DNA from: Hirschia sp.
Lineage (GTDB): Bacteria > Pseudomonadota > Alphaproteobacteria > Caulobacterales > Hyphomonadaceae
Reading direction: 5' to 3'
Assembly (NCBI GenBank): GCA_002709235.1
Contig: PAQI01000005.1
Span: 1 to 34,310, forward strand
Length of the DNA stretch: 34,310 nt
Shown here: positions 24,601 through 33,112 of the stretch, piece by piece
Layout: every line of letters starts with the position of its first letter
Position numbering within the stretch: the first letter of the stretch is position 1
Notes under the pieces: model-generated
The model's database searches: none
Seen by the model: the letters and a program-made list of their open reading frames with translations, nothing else
Told to the model about the DNA's origin: nothing
Program-made: the position numbers and the translations under genes

Positions 24601-25038
24601 ATGCTTCGAAAATCTAGTCTCGTACTCGCCGCGATGGCCCTTATTGCCTGCGCCTCCACTGGTCCGCAGACCGCGTCCAGCTTTATGCTTCCCACCGGAA
24701 TCGAGATCGCTCTCGTTGAGGGAACCTCGCCTCAGCCTGAATGCGATTTTTACGACAAGGATGAGGACATCACGCCCGAGATCGCAACTTGCGTGGAATT
24801 CGATGCGTCGGAAGGTGAGAACCCGCTCGACCTTTATGCGCAAGCGCTGACAGCTGCAGGGTATGAGCGTACAGGCGGGGCAGACAATGTCCATTGGTTC
24901 AAGGTGCCGGTCGAGGCTGGGTGCCGCCAGAGTCTGAACCTTGTGGAAGTGCCGAAATTCGAAAGCCAGACAGATGACGCGGCAAAGGCTGGCACTTATG
25001 TCATTGCTGTCGTGGCAGAGCCCAAACGCTGCGGCTAG
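24601..25038 (+). CDS. small putative lipoprotein
   Basis: A 145-residue exported protein of unknown function. The N-terminus MLRKSSLVLAAMALIACAS has a lipoprotein signal peptide with lipobox LIAC (Cys17). The mature part is acidic and contains several cysteines (about positions 42, 60, 104 and 144), some of which could form disulfides in the periplasm. I do not recognise a domain. It is the first of four genes that separate trpB from trpA and may share their transcript; no clear ribosome site can be singled out before the ATG. Confidence 0.7.
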   Translation: MLRKSSLVLAAMALIACASTGPQTASSFMLPTGIEIALVEGTSPQPECDFYDKDEDITPEIATCVEFDASEGENPLDLYAQALTAAGYERTGGADNVHWFKVPVEAGCRQSLNLVEVPKFESQTDDAAKAGTYVIAVVAEPKRCG

Positions 25039-25068
25039 AATAGTGTTTTTTTCGCCAGGAGGCGGGCC

Positions 25069-25461
25069 ATGCTTTCACACGTCACAGTCGGCACGAATGA
25101 TTTCGTCCGCGCGCTTGGCTTCTACAATCCGATCATGCAGGCGCTTGGACGTCCTGTGCGGCGAGAGGATGCATCTGTGCCGTGGAAGATCTGGACCAGC
25201 GATGATGGCCAGCGCCCGTTCTTCTCATTGATGGGCCCGTTCAACGGCCAGCCGCATGAAAAAGGCAATGGCCAGATGGTGGCACTTCTGGCGAAGAGCC
25301 GCGATCAGGTTGATGACATCCACGCGATCGCCCTGGCCAATGGCGGTGTTTGCGAGGGGCCACCGGGCCTGCGAACCCAGTATCATGAAAACTATTATGG
25401 TGCTTATTTTCGAGATCTGGATGGCAACAAGCTCTGCGTCGTCTACCATGGCGCAAACTAG
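25069..25461 (+). CDS. VOC (glyoxalase/dioxygenase) superfamily protein
   Basis: A 130-residue protein of the vicinal oxygen chelate fold, related to glyoxalase, bleomycin-resistance and extradiol dioxygenase proteins. The N-terminus MLSHVTVGTNDFVRALGFYNPIMQALG is typical, with His4 in the first metal-ligand position, and the C-terminus GAYFRDLDGNKLCVVYHG is the usual final strand. The final strand has valine and tyrosine where metal-dependent members usually have Glu or His, so metal binding is uncertain. Substrate cannot be predicted. AGGAGG lies just before the ATG. It is followed 16 bases later by the GFA gene. Confidence 0.85.
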   Translation: MLSHVTVGTNDFVRALGFYNPIMQALGRPVRREDASVPWKIWTSDDGQRPFFSLMGPFNGQPHEKGNGQMVALLAKSRDQVDDIHAIALANGGVCEGPPGLRTQYHENYYGAYFRDLDGNKLCVVYHGAN

Positions 25462-25477
25462 CGCGGGAGAAGTTTGA

Positions 25478-25834
25478 ATGACCCATTATACAGGCGGGTG
25501 CCATTGCGGGCAGATCGCATTCGAAGTCGAGCCAGAGTCCGATTTCACTGAGGCAATGGTCTGTAATTGCTCGCATTGTTCGATGAAGGGGTTTCGTCTG
25601 GCCTTTGTCCCGCGTGACCAGTTCAACATCACCAAAGGCGATGGAAGCTGGTCGACCTATCACTTCAACAAGGGTGCGATTGATCATAATTTCTGCCCCA
25701 AATGCGGCGTCCAGCCCTTTGGCTATGGCAAAATGCCGGACGGCTCAGAGGTTGCGGCAATCAATCTCAATTGCGTGGATGTGCTGGACGCGGCCGCATT
25801 GCCGGTGAACGAGGTCGACGGCAAGAACTATTAG
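25478..25834 (+). CDS. GFA family (glutathione-dependent formaldehyde-activating type) protein
   Basis: A 118-residue zinc protein of the GFA/CENP-V superfamily. All expected cysteines are visible: GGCHCGQIAFEVE, VCNCSHCSMKG and FCPKCGVQPFGYG, giving two zinc sites. Family members include the enzyme once described as forming S-hydroxymethylglutathione, but most have no proven substrate. It follows the VOC gene by 16 bases, so the two are probably co-transcribed. A joint role in glutathione-type detoxification is possible but not shown. Confidence 0.9.
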   Translation: MTHYTGGCHCGQIAFEVEPESDFTEAMVCNCSHCSMKGFRLAFVPRDQFNITKGDGSWSTYHFNKGAIDHNFCPKCGVQPFGYGKMPDGSEVAAINLNCVDVLDAAALPVNEVDGKNY

Positions 25835-25886
25835 TTACCGATAAAAACAACTTGCCGATTGGGTTCGACAGCGCGAAAGCCGACCG

Positions 25887-26204
25887 ATGACAGATATCAT
25901 CCTTATTCGTATCAATTGCCCTGACGAGAACGTGGCCCAGCATATCGGTGAGACGCTGGTGCGCTCCAGGCTTGCCGCATGCATCAATATCGAGGGGCCG
26001 ATCTCCTCCATCTTCTGGTGGGAAGGTGAAGTCGAGCGCGGCGAGGAATGGGTGCTGCTGGCCAAGGCACCCGCCGCCAACTGGTCGAAAATCGAAGCAG
26101 AAGTGGCCGACCTTCACCCCGATGAAGTTCCGGCAATTCTTGCTATCCCTTGCGTTCAGGCGAATGCGCGCTATTCAGACTGGCTGAAATCGGTTTCCGG
26201 ATAA
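25887..26204 (+). CDS. cutA: divalent-cation tolerance protein CutA
   Basis: Small trimeric protein with a ferredoxin-like fold, linked to copper tolerance in E. coli though its molecular role is unsettled. The 105 residues show the family marks: INCPDENVAQHIGETLVRSRLAACINI, then ISSIFWWEGEVERGEEWVLLAKA and HPDEVPAILAIPC. Length is normal. It ends 9 bases before trpA and is likely translated from the same mRNA. CutA is a typical stray passenger in operons, and I infer no tie to tryptophan synthesis. Confidence 0.93.
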   Translation: MTDIILIRINCPDENVAQHIGETLVRSRLAACINIEGPISSIFWWEGEVERGEEWVLLAKAPAANWSKIEAEVADLHPDEVPAILAIPCVQANARYSDWLKSVSG

Positions 26205-26213
26205 TTCTCACAC

Positions 26214-27038
26214 ATGACCATTGCCCGTATCACAGACCGCTTCGCCAAGGCTGAAGCAGAAAACCGCGCAGCTTTCGTGGCCTATATGATGGGCGGTGAC
26301 CCTGATCTGGAAACATCCTTTCAATGCCTCAAGGCCTTGGCGGAAAATGGCGCGGATGTGATCGAGCTGGGTGCGCCTTTCACTGATCCAATGGCTGATG
26401 GCCCCTCGATCCAGCTGGCTGCGCTCAGATCGTTGAAGGAAAAAACGAAGCTGCGTGATGTGCTTGGTCTGGCACGTCGGTTTCGCGAATCAGATATGCA
26501 AACGCCATTGATCCTCATGGGGTATGCCAATCCGGTTCATCACATGGGATATGCTGAATTTGCAAAGGCGGCTGGTGAAGCGGGTATTGACGGTGTCATC
26601 ACTGTGGATCTGCCACCGGAAGAGGACATCGAACTGCGTGAGGCGCTGGCTGCCAATGATATTGCGGTGATCCGCATGGCAACGCCAACGACGACGGAAA
26701 ACCGAATGAAAGCAGTTGCCTCTGGTGCATCCGGATTTGTGTACTATGTATCAGTTGCAGGCGTGACCGGTTCGGGGAGCGGCGTAGCGACAGACGTGGA
26801 GGCGGGTGTGGATCGCGCACGGTCCGCGTCAGGATTGCCCGTCGCTGTCGGTTTCGGTGTGAGGACTCCAGAGCAGGCTGCCGCTTTTTCTCGCCTTGCA
26901 GATGGTGTCGTGGTAGGATCTGCACTTGTTGATTTGGCGCGCGAAGCAGCTGACGCTGGTGCGCCGCATACAGCGCCCGAAAAAATGGGTGCGCTGGCCC
27001 GATCGATTGCTGAAGCCATCGCGACCGGCCGAAACTAG
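26214..27038 (+). CDS. trpA: tryptophan synthase alpha subunit
   Basis: Cleaves indole-3-glycerol phosphate and channels indole to TrpB. The 274-residue TIM barrel has the catalytic Glu51 and Asp62 in VIELGAPFTDPMADGPSIQ. The GVTGSGSGVATDVEAGVDR and VAVGFGVRTPEQAAAF segments are the phosphate-binding end of the barrel. It starts 9 bases after cutA and is followed 17 bases later by accD. The separation from trpB does not stop the proteins forming a complex but is unusual for the cluster. Confidence 0.96.
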   Translation: MTIARITDRFAKAEAENRAAFVAYMMGGDPDLETSFQCLKALAENGADVIELGAPFTDPMADGPSIQLAALRSLKEKTKLRDVLGLARRFRESDMQTPLILMGYANPVHHMGYAEFAKAAGEAGIDGVITVDLPPEEDIELREALAANDIAVIRMATPTTTENRMKAVASGASGFVYYVSVAGVTGSGSGVATDVEAGVDRARSASGLPVAVGFGVRTPEQAAAFSRLADGVVVGSALVDLAREAADAGAPHTAPEKMGALARSIAEAIATGRN

Positions 27039-27055
27039 AAAAACGGAGCTTTGCC

Positions 27056-27943
27056 GTGAACTGGCTCACCAACCCTTTGCCGAAATTCCAGCGCATGCTG
27101 GGCAAGAAGGATTCACCGGATAATCTGTGGGTGAAATGCCCGAAATCCGGTGAGCTGGTCTATCGCGAAGACCTCGACAAGAGCATGTGGGTGACGCCAT
27201 CAGGCGCACATATGCGTATCGGTCCGGACAAGCGTTTTGAATACATGTTCGATGATCTCCTGTTCACGGAAATCGAGATGCCTTCCGTGCCCAAGGACCC
27301 GCTCAAGTTCAAGGACGACAAACGCTATGTCGATCGCCTGAAATCTGCACGCGCCAAGACAGGCCGTGAAGACTGTATGGTGGCGGCACATGGAAAGATC
27401 GGCGGTCGTCCGGCGGTCGTTCTGGTGCAGGACTTCTCCTTCATGGGGGGGTCTCTCGGCATGGCGGCGGGCGAAGCCTTCATCAAGGCAGCTGAAACAG
27501 CTGTGCAGCGCAAGAGCGCCCTGATTGTCTTCACAATGTCCGGCGGTGCCCGCATGCAGGAAGGCGCTTTGTCTTTGATGCAGATGCCGCGCACCACTGT
27601 TGCCATTCAGGAAGTCAAGGAAGCAGGCCTGCCCTATATCGTGGTGTTGTGTGACCCGACTTCAGGCGGTGTCCTGGCATCCTATGCCATGCTGGGTGAT
27701 ATTCACATCGCAGAACCTGAAGCCATGATCGCATTTGCAGGTCCACGCGTGATCGAGCAGACCATTCGTGAGAAGCTGCCAGAGGGCTTTCAGCGGTCGG
27801 AATTCCTGCGTGAGCACGGCATGGTCGACATGGTGCTGGATCGCCGGGAGATTCCCGCGCGCGTGGCCACAATCCTTGACCTCACCATGGGATCGAATGA
27901 TGGGTCGGATATAGAAGCCCCTGTCAAAGAGGCGGCCGAGTAG
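27056..27943 (+). CDS. accD: acetyl-CoA carboxylase carboxyltransferase subunit beta
   Basis: Beta half of the carboxyltransferase that makes malonyl-CoA for fatty acid synthesis, together with AccA. The 295-residue protein contains the crotonase-type core with FMGGSLGMAAGEAF, SGGARMQEGALSLMQM, VLCDPTSGGVLASYAMLGD and FAGPRVIEQTIREKLPEGFQRSEF. The N-terminal zinc ribbon is degenerate: of the four E. coli cysteines only Cys28 remains (CPKSG, then WVTPSG where CPKC is expected). Reduced ribbons also occur in alphaproteobacterial relatives, so the enzyme is probably active. The gene starts GTG 27056. It is followed after 5 bases by folC. Confidence 0.96.
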   Translation: MNWLTNPLPKFQRMLGKKDSPDNLWVKCPKSGELVYREDLDKSMWVTPSGAHMRIGPDKRFEYMFDDLLFTEIEMPSVPKDPLKFKDDKRYVDRLKSARAKTGREDCMVAAHGKIGGRPAVVLVQDFSFMGGSLGMAAGEAFIKAAETAVQRKSALIVFTMSGGARMQEGALSLMQMPRTTVAIQEVKEAGLPYIVVLCDPTSGGVLASYAMLGDIHIAEPEAMIAFAGPRVIEQTIREKLPEGFQRSEFLREHGMVDMVLDRREIPARVATILDLTMGSNDGSDIEAPVKEAAE

Positions 27944-27948
27944 AATCC

Positions 27949-29277
27949 ATGTCCCCTGCGGATGATGTGGTTTCCGACCCGCTGTCGCAAAGACTGTCGC
28001 GATTTCTGGATCCGCGTGGGCGTACCGATATTCGATTTGGACTTGAGCGTATTACTGCTGCATTGCAGACGCTCGGAAATCCTCAGGACAAGATCGTAAA
28101 CCCCATCCATATTGCCGGCACGAATGGCAAGGGGTCTGTCGCTGCATTCCTGCGCTTCATGGTGCAGGAAGCTGGGCTCACGGCGCATGTGTTCACCTCT
28201 CCTCATCTCGTGCGCGTCAATGAACGTATTCGCATTGCCGGGCGGCTGGTGACGGATGATGCACTCGTTGAAGCGTTGGATGCCGTGCATGCCGCCAATG
28301 CAGATCTCACCTATTTCGAAGCGCTGACAGCGGCGGGTTTCAAGCTGTTTGCTGAACGCAATGCGGATGTGTCGGTGATCGAAACAGGGGCGGGTGGCAA
28401 ACTGGATTCGACCAATGTGATGCATGCGCCTGCTGCCTGCATCATCACGCATATATCGCGCGATCATGAGCGCATGTTTGGCACAAATGACGTGAAGGAG
28501 ATCGCATGCACCAAGGCTGGGATCATGCGCAGCAATGTGCCTGTGTTCATTGCAGAACAGGACAGTGCACCGCGTGACGCACTGTTACAGGCAGCCTGCG
28601 ATATCGGTGCACCTGCGCGGTATATGGGGCGAGACTTCACCGCCCAGTGGCGTGATGAGGTCTTTCATTTTGAAGATGAGCAGGGAACATTGCGGACGCC
28701 CTGGCTGGGGTTGACGGGCGAGCATCAGCTGGCCAATGCGGCTGTTGCCTGTGCGGCACTCAGATCACTGCGATTGCCTGAACTGACAACAGACAACATG
28801 GCGGCAGGATTAAGAGAAACGCGATGGCCTGCGCGGCTCCAGACGCTCCGTGACGGTCCGGTCACACGAAAGTTGGGCGCGCGCGTCATTGTTGATGGTG
28901 CTCATAATCCTGCAGCAGCCCAGTCGCTGGCACGTGAAATGACGCGTATTGCGCTGGGAGACGGCGTAAAGCCAGCTGTTATCTTTGCTGTGCAGGGCGT
29001 CAAGGATGCCTCTGCCATGCTTGGTCATCTTGTGGACGGGGCTGATTTCTTCGTCACCTGCCCATTGCCGTCGGCCGGGCAGGAAGGGGGCGCAGGTGAA
29101 GATCCACAGTCGCTTGCGCTCATGATCGAAAATCTGCATGCGCATGGCTGTGCAACGGCATCGCTCGATGATGCACTCAGCATGGTGGCAGCATCCGGCG
29201 CGAAGACCGTTTTTATCTGTGGTTCGCTGTACCTGGCCGGAGCTGTCCTGGCACTGAATGGTGAAATGCCGGATTAA
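27949..29277 (+). CDS. folC: bifunctional folylpolyglutamate/dihydrofolate synthase
   Basis: Mur ligase-type enzyme that adds glutamate to dihydropteroate and folates. The 442 residues begin with the ATP-binding loop HIAGTNGKGSVAAFLRF (GTNGKGS 57-63). The substrate loop TSPHLVRVNERIRI follows, then the ITHISRDHERMFGTN segment, and IVDGAHNPAAAQSLAREM of the C-terminal ligase domain. Length is normal. It is the end of the trpA-accD-folC run. Its stop codon overlaps the stop of the convergent ymdB-like gene (29274-29277), and no terminator lies between them. Confidence 0.95.
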   Translation: MSPADDVVSDPLSQRLSRFLDPRGRTDIRFGLERITAALQTLGNPQDKIVNPIHIAGTNGKGSVAAFLRFMVQEAGLTAHVFTSPHLVRVNERIRIAGRLVTDDALVEALDAVHAANADLTYFEALTAAGFKLFAERNADVSVIETGAGGKLDSTNVMHAPAACIITHISRDHERMFGTNDVKEIACTKAGIMRSNVPVFIAEQDSAPRDALLQAACDIGAPARYMGRDFTAQWRDEVFHFEDEQGTLRTPWLGLTGEHQLANAAVACAALRSLRLPELTTDNMAAGLRETRWPARLQTLRDGPVTRKLGARVIVDGAHNPAAAQSLAREMTRIALGDGVKPAVIFAVQGVKDASAMLGHLVDGADFFVTCPLPSAGQEGGAGEDPQSLALMIENLHAHGCATASLDDALSMVAASGAKTVFICGSLYLAGAVLALNGEMPD

Positions 29278-30095
29278 ACCTCTGGAAACGCCTGTTTGAG
29301 ACGTCCACCGACCCGGATGGGGTCGATCCTGGTCGCAAGGCCTGTCTTGTCATCGGTTTCCACATAGACACCGCAAACCGTTGCTTCGCCGTCTGCAGGT
29401 TCCATGCGTGGGGCCGGCAGGCGCGTGACTGTACGCTCCAGCACGATCTCCTTTTTCATGCCGATCACGCTGTCATAATCACCGCACATGCCAGCATCTG
29501 ACTGGAAGGCGGTGCCACCCGGATAGATCTGCGCATCGGCGGTGGGGGTATGTGTATGCGCACCAACAACAAGCGATGCCTGCCCATCCAGAAAATGCGC
29601 CATGGCAGATTTTTCAGATGTCGCTTCAGCATGAATTTCCAGCACGACCGCATCTGCTGCCATCCCGAGAGGAGCGGCCTGTATTGCGCGCTGCGCACCC
29701 TGGAACGGATCATCGAGGCTATCCATGAAGATCCGGCCATGGATCTGCACCACATAGACGCGGCGGCCATCCTCCAGTGTGAATAGCTGTGCGCCGCGCC
29801 CGGGGATATCCAGCGATTCAGGATAGTTGAACGGACGAATGAGGCGCTCTTCACGCTCGATATAGGTCAGCATGTCGCGCTGGTCCCAGCTGTGATTGCC
29901 AAGCGTGATGCAATCTGCGCCAGCAGCGAATATCTCTTCGGCGATCTTTCCGGTCAGGCCAAAACCTCCTGCGGCGTTCTCCGCATTGACGATTACAAAA
30001 TCAAGCGACAGATCACGTCGAATACCGGGAAGACGGTCGATGATCGCGTTACGACCGGCCTTGCCGACGACATCTCCAAAAAAGGCCAGACGCAT
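29274..30095 (-). CDS. YmdB/TIGR00282 family metallophosphoesterase
   Basis: A 273-residue calcineurin-like phosphoesterase with a two-metal site. Visible ligands are Asp8 in RLAFFGDVVGKAG, NAEN, GNHSWDQRD, EIHAEATSEK and GAHTHTPTAD. The family includes Bacillus YmdB, a cyclic-nucleotide phosphodiesterase that affects biofilm and sporulation, and Deinococcus DR1281. The substrate here is unknown. It is the third gene of the minus-strand run after the subtilisin and the small exported protein. The 67-base gap before it holds overlapping inverted repeats (30113-30187) that may control it. Its 3' end overlaps folC by 4 bases. Confidence 0.9.
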   Translation of the reverse strand: MRLAFFGDVVGKAGRNAIIDRLPGIRRDLSLDFVIVNAENAAGGFGLTGKIAEEIFAAGADCITLGNHSWDQRDMLTYIEREERLIRPFNYPESLDIPGRGAQLFTLEDGRRVYVVQIHGRIFMDSLDDPFQGAQRAIQAAPLGMAADAVVLEIHAEATSEKSAMAHFLDGQASLVVGAHTHTPTADAQIYPGGTAFQSDAGMCGDYDSVIGMKKEIVLERTVTRLPAPRMEPADGEATVCGVYVETDDKTGLATRIDPIRVGGRLKQAFPEV

Positions 30096-30112
30096 GTGAT
30101 GTGTTCTTTCTA

Positions 30113-30187
30113 CTCCCGAGCAGGGAGAGCTTGTAAATGTCGTTCAGTGCGCTGCACTGATATCAGGATACAGTCTTGATATCAGTG
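30113..30187 (-). promoter_or_regulatory. overlapping, mutually exclusive hairpins upstream of the ymdB-like gene
   Basis: CACTGATATCA (30155-30165) and TGATATCAGTG (30177-30187) make a perfect 11-bp stem. Part of the same arm, GCACTG (30154-30159), can instead pair with CAGTGC (30145-30150). A third stem, CTCCC/GGGAG (30113-30117/30123-30127), lies closer to the start codon. The layout allows alternative folds, as in attenuators, but no U-run or known riboswitch core is visible. Confidence 0.4.
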
Positions 30188-30597
30188 ATATGAACGATCT
30201 CTTTGCCATTGCAAAGCACGCGGACGCTTTCATATAGCGGATTCGGCGCTGTTTCGCGATATCCAGCCGCTGTCAGACCGAGGCGCTCATCGCTGGACGT
30301 GGCCAGGTCCAGCACCAGTGTTTGATCGGTTGTTGCATCTGAACGGCTCAGCCGAAGTGGCACTGTCTGACCCTTGATGCGCAACATGATCTGTAGTGTG
30401 GGGCCATTCTCGCTGATGGGGCCGGGCATGCGGTTGATCCACGCCTTCGCGTCGGTCACGTCCATGCTGCAATCCTCATCGCTGTGCTGGTCAAGCGACA
30501 TCATGCCATCGGCATCATCATTCGGGCGAAACAGGTTACATTGCGCAAGCATGCCGAAACTGCAAAGCAATAACGGCAGGGCTATCGCGCGCAGCAT
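30163..30597 (-). CDS. small exported protein coupled to the subtilisin gene
   Basis: A 144-residue protein I do not recognise. It starts [20 protein letters not shown], a signal peptide with a possible but imperfect lipobox (LAQC, Cys20; glutamine at -1 is unusual). The mature part is mixed alpha/beta-like, with a segment MLRIKGQTVPLRLSRSDATTDQTLVLDLA and two further cysteines. ATG 30597 overlaps the TAA of the upstream protease as TAATG, a strong sign of translational coupling. It could be an inhibitor, chaperone or substrate of the protease. That is inference from gene order only. Confidence 0.7.
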   Translation of the reverse strand: MLRAIALPLLLCSFGMLAQCNLFRPNDDADGMMSLDQHSDEDCSMDVTDAKAWINRMPGPISENGPTLQIMLRIKGQTVPLRLSRSDATTDQTLVLDLATSSDERLGLTAAGYRETAPNPLYESVRVLCNGKEIVHITDIKTVS

Positions 30598-33008
30598 TAC
30601 CAGCTCGTCCCAAGGCTGATCCAGACGACGCCCTGAAGGTCTGACGACTGGGAATGCCCCGCCTGCGAAACCAGAGCCGCTGAAGTATCCAGCCGGGTGA
30701 CCGCGTTGAGGTTCATGCGCCACTGCGCTTCAAGGTCGAGCTCGCGACCAGAAGGGGTAAGAGATGCGACCCGCTCAGCAAATACGAGCTGGCCTGCTTC
30801 GTTTACGGCGATAGGCGCAATGAAGGCATAGGCCCCATCTTCCGCGCGGCGAGGCTGAGAGAGGATCAGGCTCCATTGGGAGCGCCCGCGTACAGGTGCA
30901 TCCAGTCCCAGGGACCAGGCGCTGGTCCAGATGCCATCTGCTTCCACCCCATCAAGACGGGCAGATGCTGTTTCCACCGAGCCGCGCAGCTTCCAGTCGC
31001 CAAATAGTTTTCGCTGGGCTTCCAATTGGACTGTGCTTGCCGAATAACCATCATTTACGGCGTTGAAGCGGCTTTGCAGATGCCCGCCCAGCGTGGTTCT
31101 GGTATCAGTCTCATTGGCAAATTCCGCGCGGATATCCCAGGAACGGCCGCCCTTTGAAAAACCCACGCCATATGCATCGCGCCCGTCATTGGCTTCTGTA
31201 AAGAAGTCAGCCTTTATCGGCCCTATATCGTGTGCGGCCATGAACCAGTAGTCAGATCCTCCCACAGCGTCCTGACCAGATGCTGGATCGAATACCAGTG
31301 AAGTTTGCGGAGCTATGGTGTCAGCGGAACTGCCCCGACCTGTCTGGATATCAAAGCCATTGATCGAGAATGCCGCCTTGAAGCTGGCTTCGGGTTCATC
31401 CTGATAGGGAGCTACGGGATCATAATCAGGGCGCGCCTGTCGCCAGGAGAATGACAAATCGCCATAGGAAAATGCGGCACTGTCTCCAGTCACATATCGC
31501 TCACGCGTTTCCAGATCGGCGAATGTGGCAGTATTGCCAATCCGAGGGGCGGTTTCCATGACGAAGCCGCGATCATATTTATCGGTAAAGACCAGTCCCT
31601 CAAACGCACCGGATGCTGTTGCCCAGTCACCAAAAGCGCCACCTGACGGAGCAAGATAATTTGCCAGTTGGGCTTTTTGACCATTGATCTTGATCGATTG
31701 CGTACCGCTCGGCTGGAAGGCCGCGGCAAGGTTCATGACACCGACACCCGAGACCGCATCTGTGCCTTCACCAGCAGCAATGCCAAGAATGGGGTCAGGG
31801 TCGGGATCGACATAATCATCCGCTGTATCCAGCAGCAATTGCAGCGCTTCTTCAGCAGATAGTGTCGGGAAACTCTGCAGCAGGAGCGCCAGTCCGCCGG
31901 CAACATGTGGTGCCGCAAAGGATGTTCCCGAGACATACCAATAGTCGCCATCTGTATCGGGGTCGTTGTCCGGTTGGCCAGGTGTCAGGATATCGTCGTC
32001 GGGACCTGTGGAAACCACGCCTGTCTGATTGTTGAAATCGCCGGGGGCAAGCAGGTAGTAATCCTGCGTGTCGCCAGCCCTGTTGGAAAAATCGGATATC
32101 TTTCCATCTGGTCCTATGGCTCCCACGACCACGACACGGCCTAAAGCTGAAGTGCTGCCTGCAACATTGCCGGGTTCTGTGGGTGACGTACCGGTTGCCT
32201 CTACCGTATTGCCATTGCTGTCTGTGCTGGCAGGGGCTGCTTCATTGCCAGCCGAGATGACGACCAGAATGCCAGCAGATGCGGCGCGAAAGACTGCGTT
32301 TTCAAGGGTCTGGTTTGCGTCTGGATCCTTGCCGATGGAAAGGTTGATGACATCCACATCATTATCGATGGCGTGATCGATGGCGTCTGACAGATCACTG
32401 TCGAAAAAACTGCATTCATCTTCCGTCTGGCAGGAACCGGGATCATCTGCGCGGATATCCAGAATAGTCGCTTCCGGTGCAACACCATGGATACCTTCGC
32501 CATTTCGAAGCGCTGCAATGATGCCGGAGACAAAGGTGCCGTGACCATCGGTGTCGATATCGTCGGCTGAACGTGAGCCTTCGAACAGGTCGATGGAATT
32601 GGAGGAAATCTGGCCGATGAGGTCTGGATGCGTTGCATCTGTACCCGTGTCGATGACAGCAATTGTAATGCCTTCGCCGGTCGCGCCAGCTGCGTAGGCC
32701 GTGGATGCGTTGATCTGCTGCAGGCCGAATTGAAAATTATACTCTTCGGTCTCGAAATCCGCAGGTGAGGCTGTCGGCGTCGGGGTGGGTGTTGGCGTAG
32801 GCGTTGGTGCCGGGGTGGGTGTTGGCGTAGGCGTCGGCGTTGGAGTGGGCGTAGGCGTTGGTGTTGGCGTAGGAACGGGGGTCGGTGCGGGGCTTCCACC
32901 GCCGCCAGACGCACAGCCTGTTACTGCAAGCATGCATCCCAACAATCCGCCCTGAAGCAGTCTACTCAGAGATGGGCGGGATACGCCGCTTTTGAGCCGT
33001 GCCTGCAT
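30597..33008 (-). CDS. lipoprotein-type subtilisin (S8) with probable outer-membrane C-terminal domain
   Basis: An 803-residue secreted serine protease. The N-terminus has a lipoprotein signal peptide with lipobox VTGC (Cys32). A Gly-rich turn and a long Pro-Thr linker follow (about 40-80). The S8 domain runs from about 95 to 430, with catalytic Asp120 (AVIDTGTD), His156 (DGHGTFVSG) and Ser363 ([12 protein letters not shown]) and oxyanion Asn255 (SAGNEAA). The last 370 residues are rich in alternating polar/hydrophobic strands and end SLGTSW, an aromatic end typical of outer-membrane barrels. The layout resembles autotransporter lipoprotein proteases such as SphB1 and NalP. Purine-rich GAGGGATAGAG lies before ATG 33008. 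Confidence 0.88.
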   Translation of the reverse strand: MQARLKSGVSRPSLSRLLQGGLLGCMLAVTGCASGGGGSPAPTPVPTPTPTPTPTPTPTPTPTPTPAPTPTPTPTPTPTASPADFETEEYNFQFGLQQINASTAYAAGATGEGITIAVIDTGTDATHPDLIGQISSNSIDLFEGSRSADDIDTDGHGTFVSGIIAALRNGEGIHGVAPEATILDIRADDPGSCQTEDECSFFDSDLSDAIDHAIDNDVDVINLSIGKDPDANQTLENAVFRAASAGILVVISAGNEAAPASTDSNGNTVEATGTSPTEPGNVAGSTSALGRVVVVGAIGPDGKISDFSNRAGDTQDYYLLAPGDFNNQTGVVSTGPDDDILTPGQPDNDPDTDGDYWYVSGTSFAAPHVAGGLALLLQSFPTLSAEEALQLLLDTADDYVDPDPDPILGIAAGEGTDAVSGVGVMNLAAAFQPSGTQSIKINGQKAQLANYLAPSGGAFGDWATASGAFEGLVFTDKYDRGFVMETAPRIGNTATFADLETRERYVTGDSAAFSYGDLSFSWRQARPDYDPVAPYQDEPEASFKAAFSINGFDIQTGRGSSADTIAPQTSLVFDPASGQDAVGGSDYWFMAAHDIGPIKADFFTEANDGRDAYGVGFSKGGRSWDIRAEFANETDTRTTLGGHLQSRFNAVNDGYSASTVQLEAQRKLFGDWKLRGSVETASARLDGVEADGIWTSAWSLGLDAPVRGRSQWSLILSQPRRAEDGAYAFIAPIAVNEAGQLVFAERVASLTPSGRELDLEAQWRMNLNAVTRLDTSAALVSQAGHSQSSDLQGVVWISLGTSW
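32773..32887 (-). repeat. Pro-Thr codon repeat in the protease gene
   Basis: About 115 bases of 6-base units encoding alternating Pro-Thr (minus strand CCN-ACN), with two PA interruptions. Within it a 24-base block recurs exactly at 32781-32804 and 32811-32834, a 30-base offset. Such tracts can lengthen or shorten by slippage in steps of whole codons, changing linker length without a frameshift. Confidence 0.85.
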
Positions 33009-33112
33009 TCTCTATCCCTCACTCGACCATATATTCGCCGCAACGCTAGCGCTGAAACGTTAATCTATAAAGTCACCGGACATGACAATGAACGAAATGA
33101 TATCGTGAGATG

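Noticed and set aside
30598-30723. An N-terminal extension of the small exported protein into the protease gene
   Set aside because: The 42 extra residues lie in the protease coding end and lack a signal; the ATG at 30597 gives a signal peptide and a TAATG overlap.
32773-32887. Possible CRISPR-like spaced repeat
   Set aside because: The repeats are contiguous Pro-Thr codons in an open reading frame, with no unique spacers.
32201-32914. A 237-codon frame in the same direction as the subtilisin gene
   Set aside because: It is out of frame with the protease, whose catalytic triad is complete, and it consists of Arg/Pro/Gln-rich frame-shift composition.
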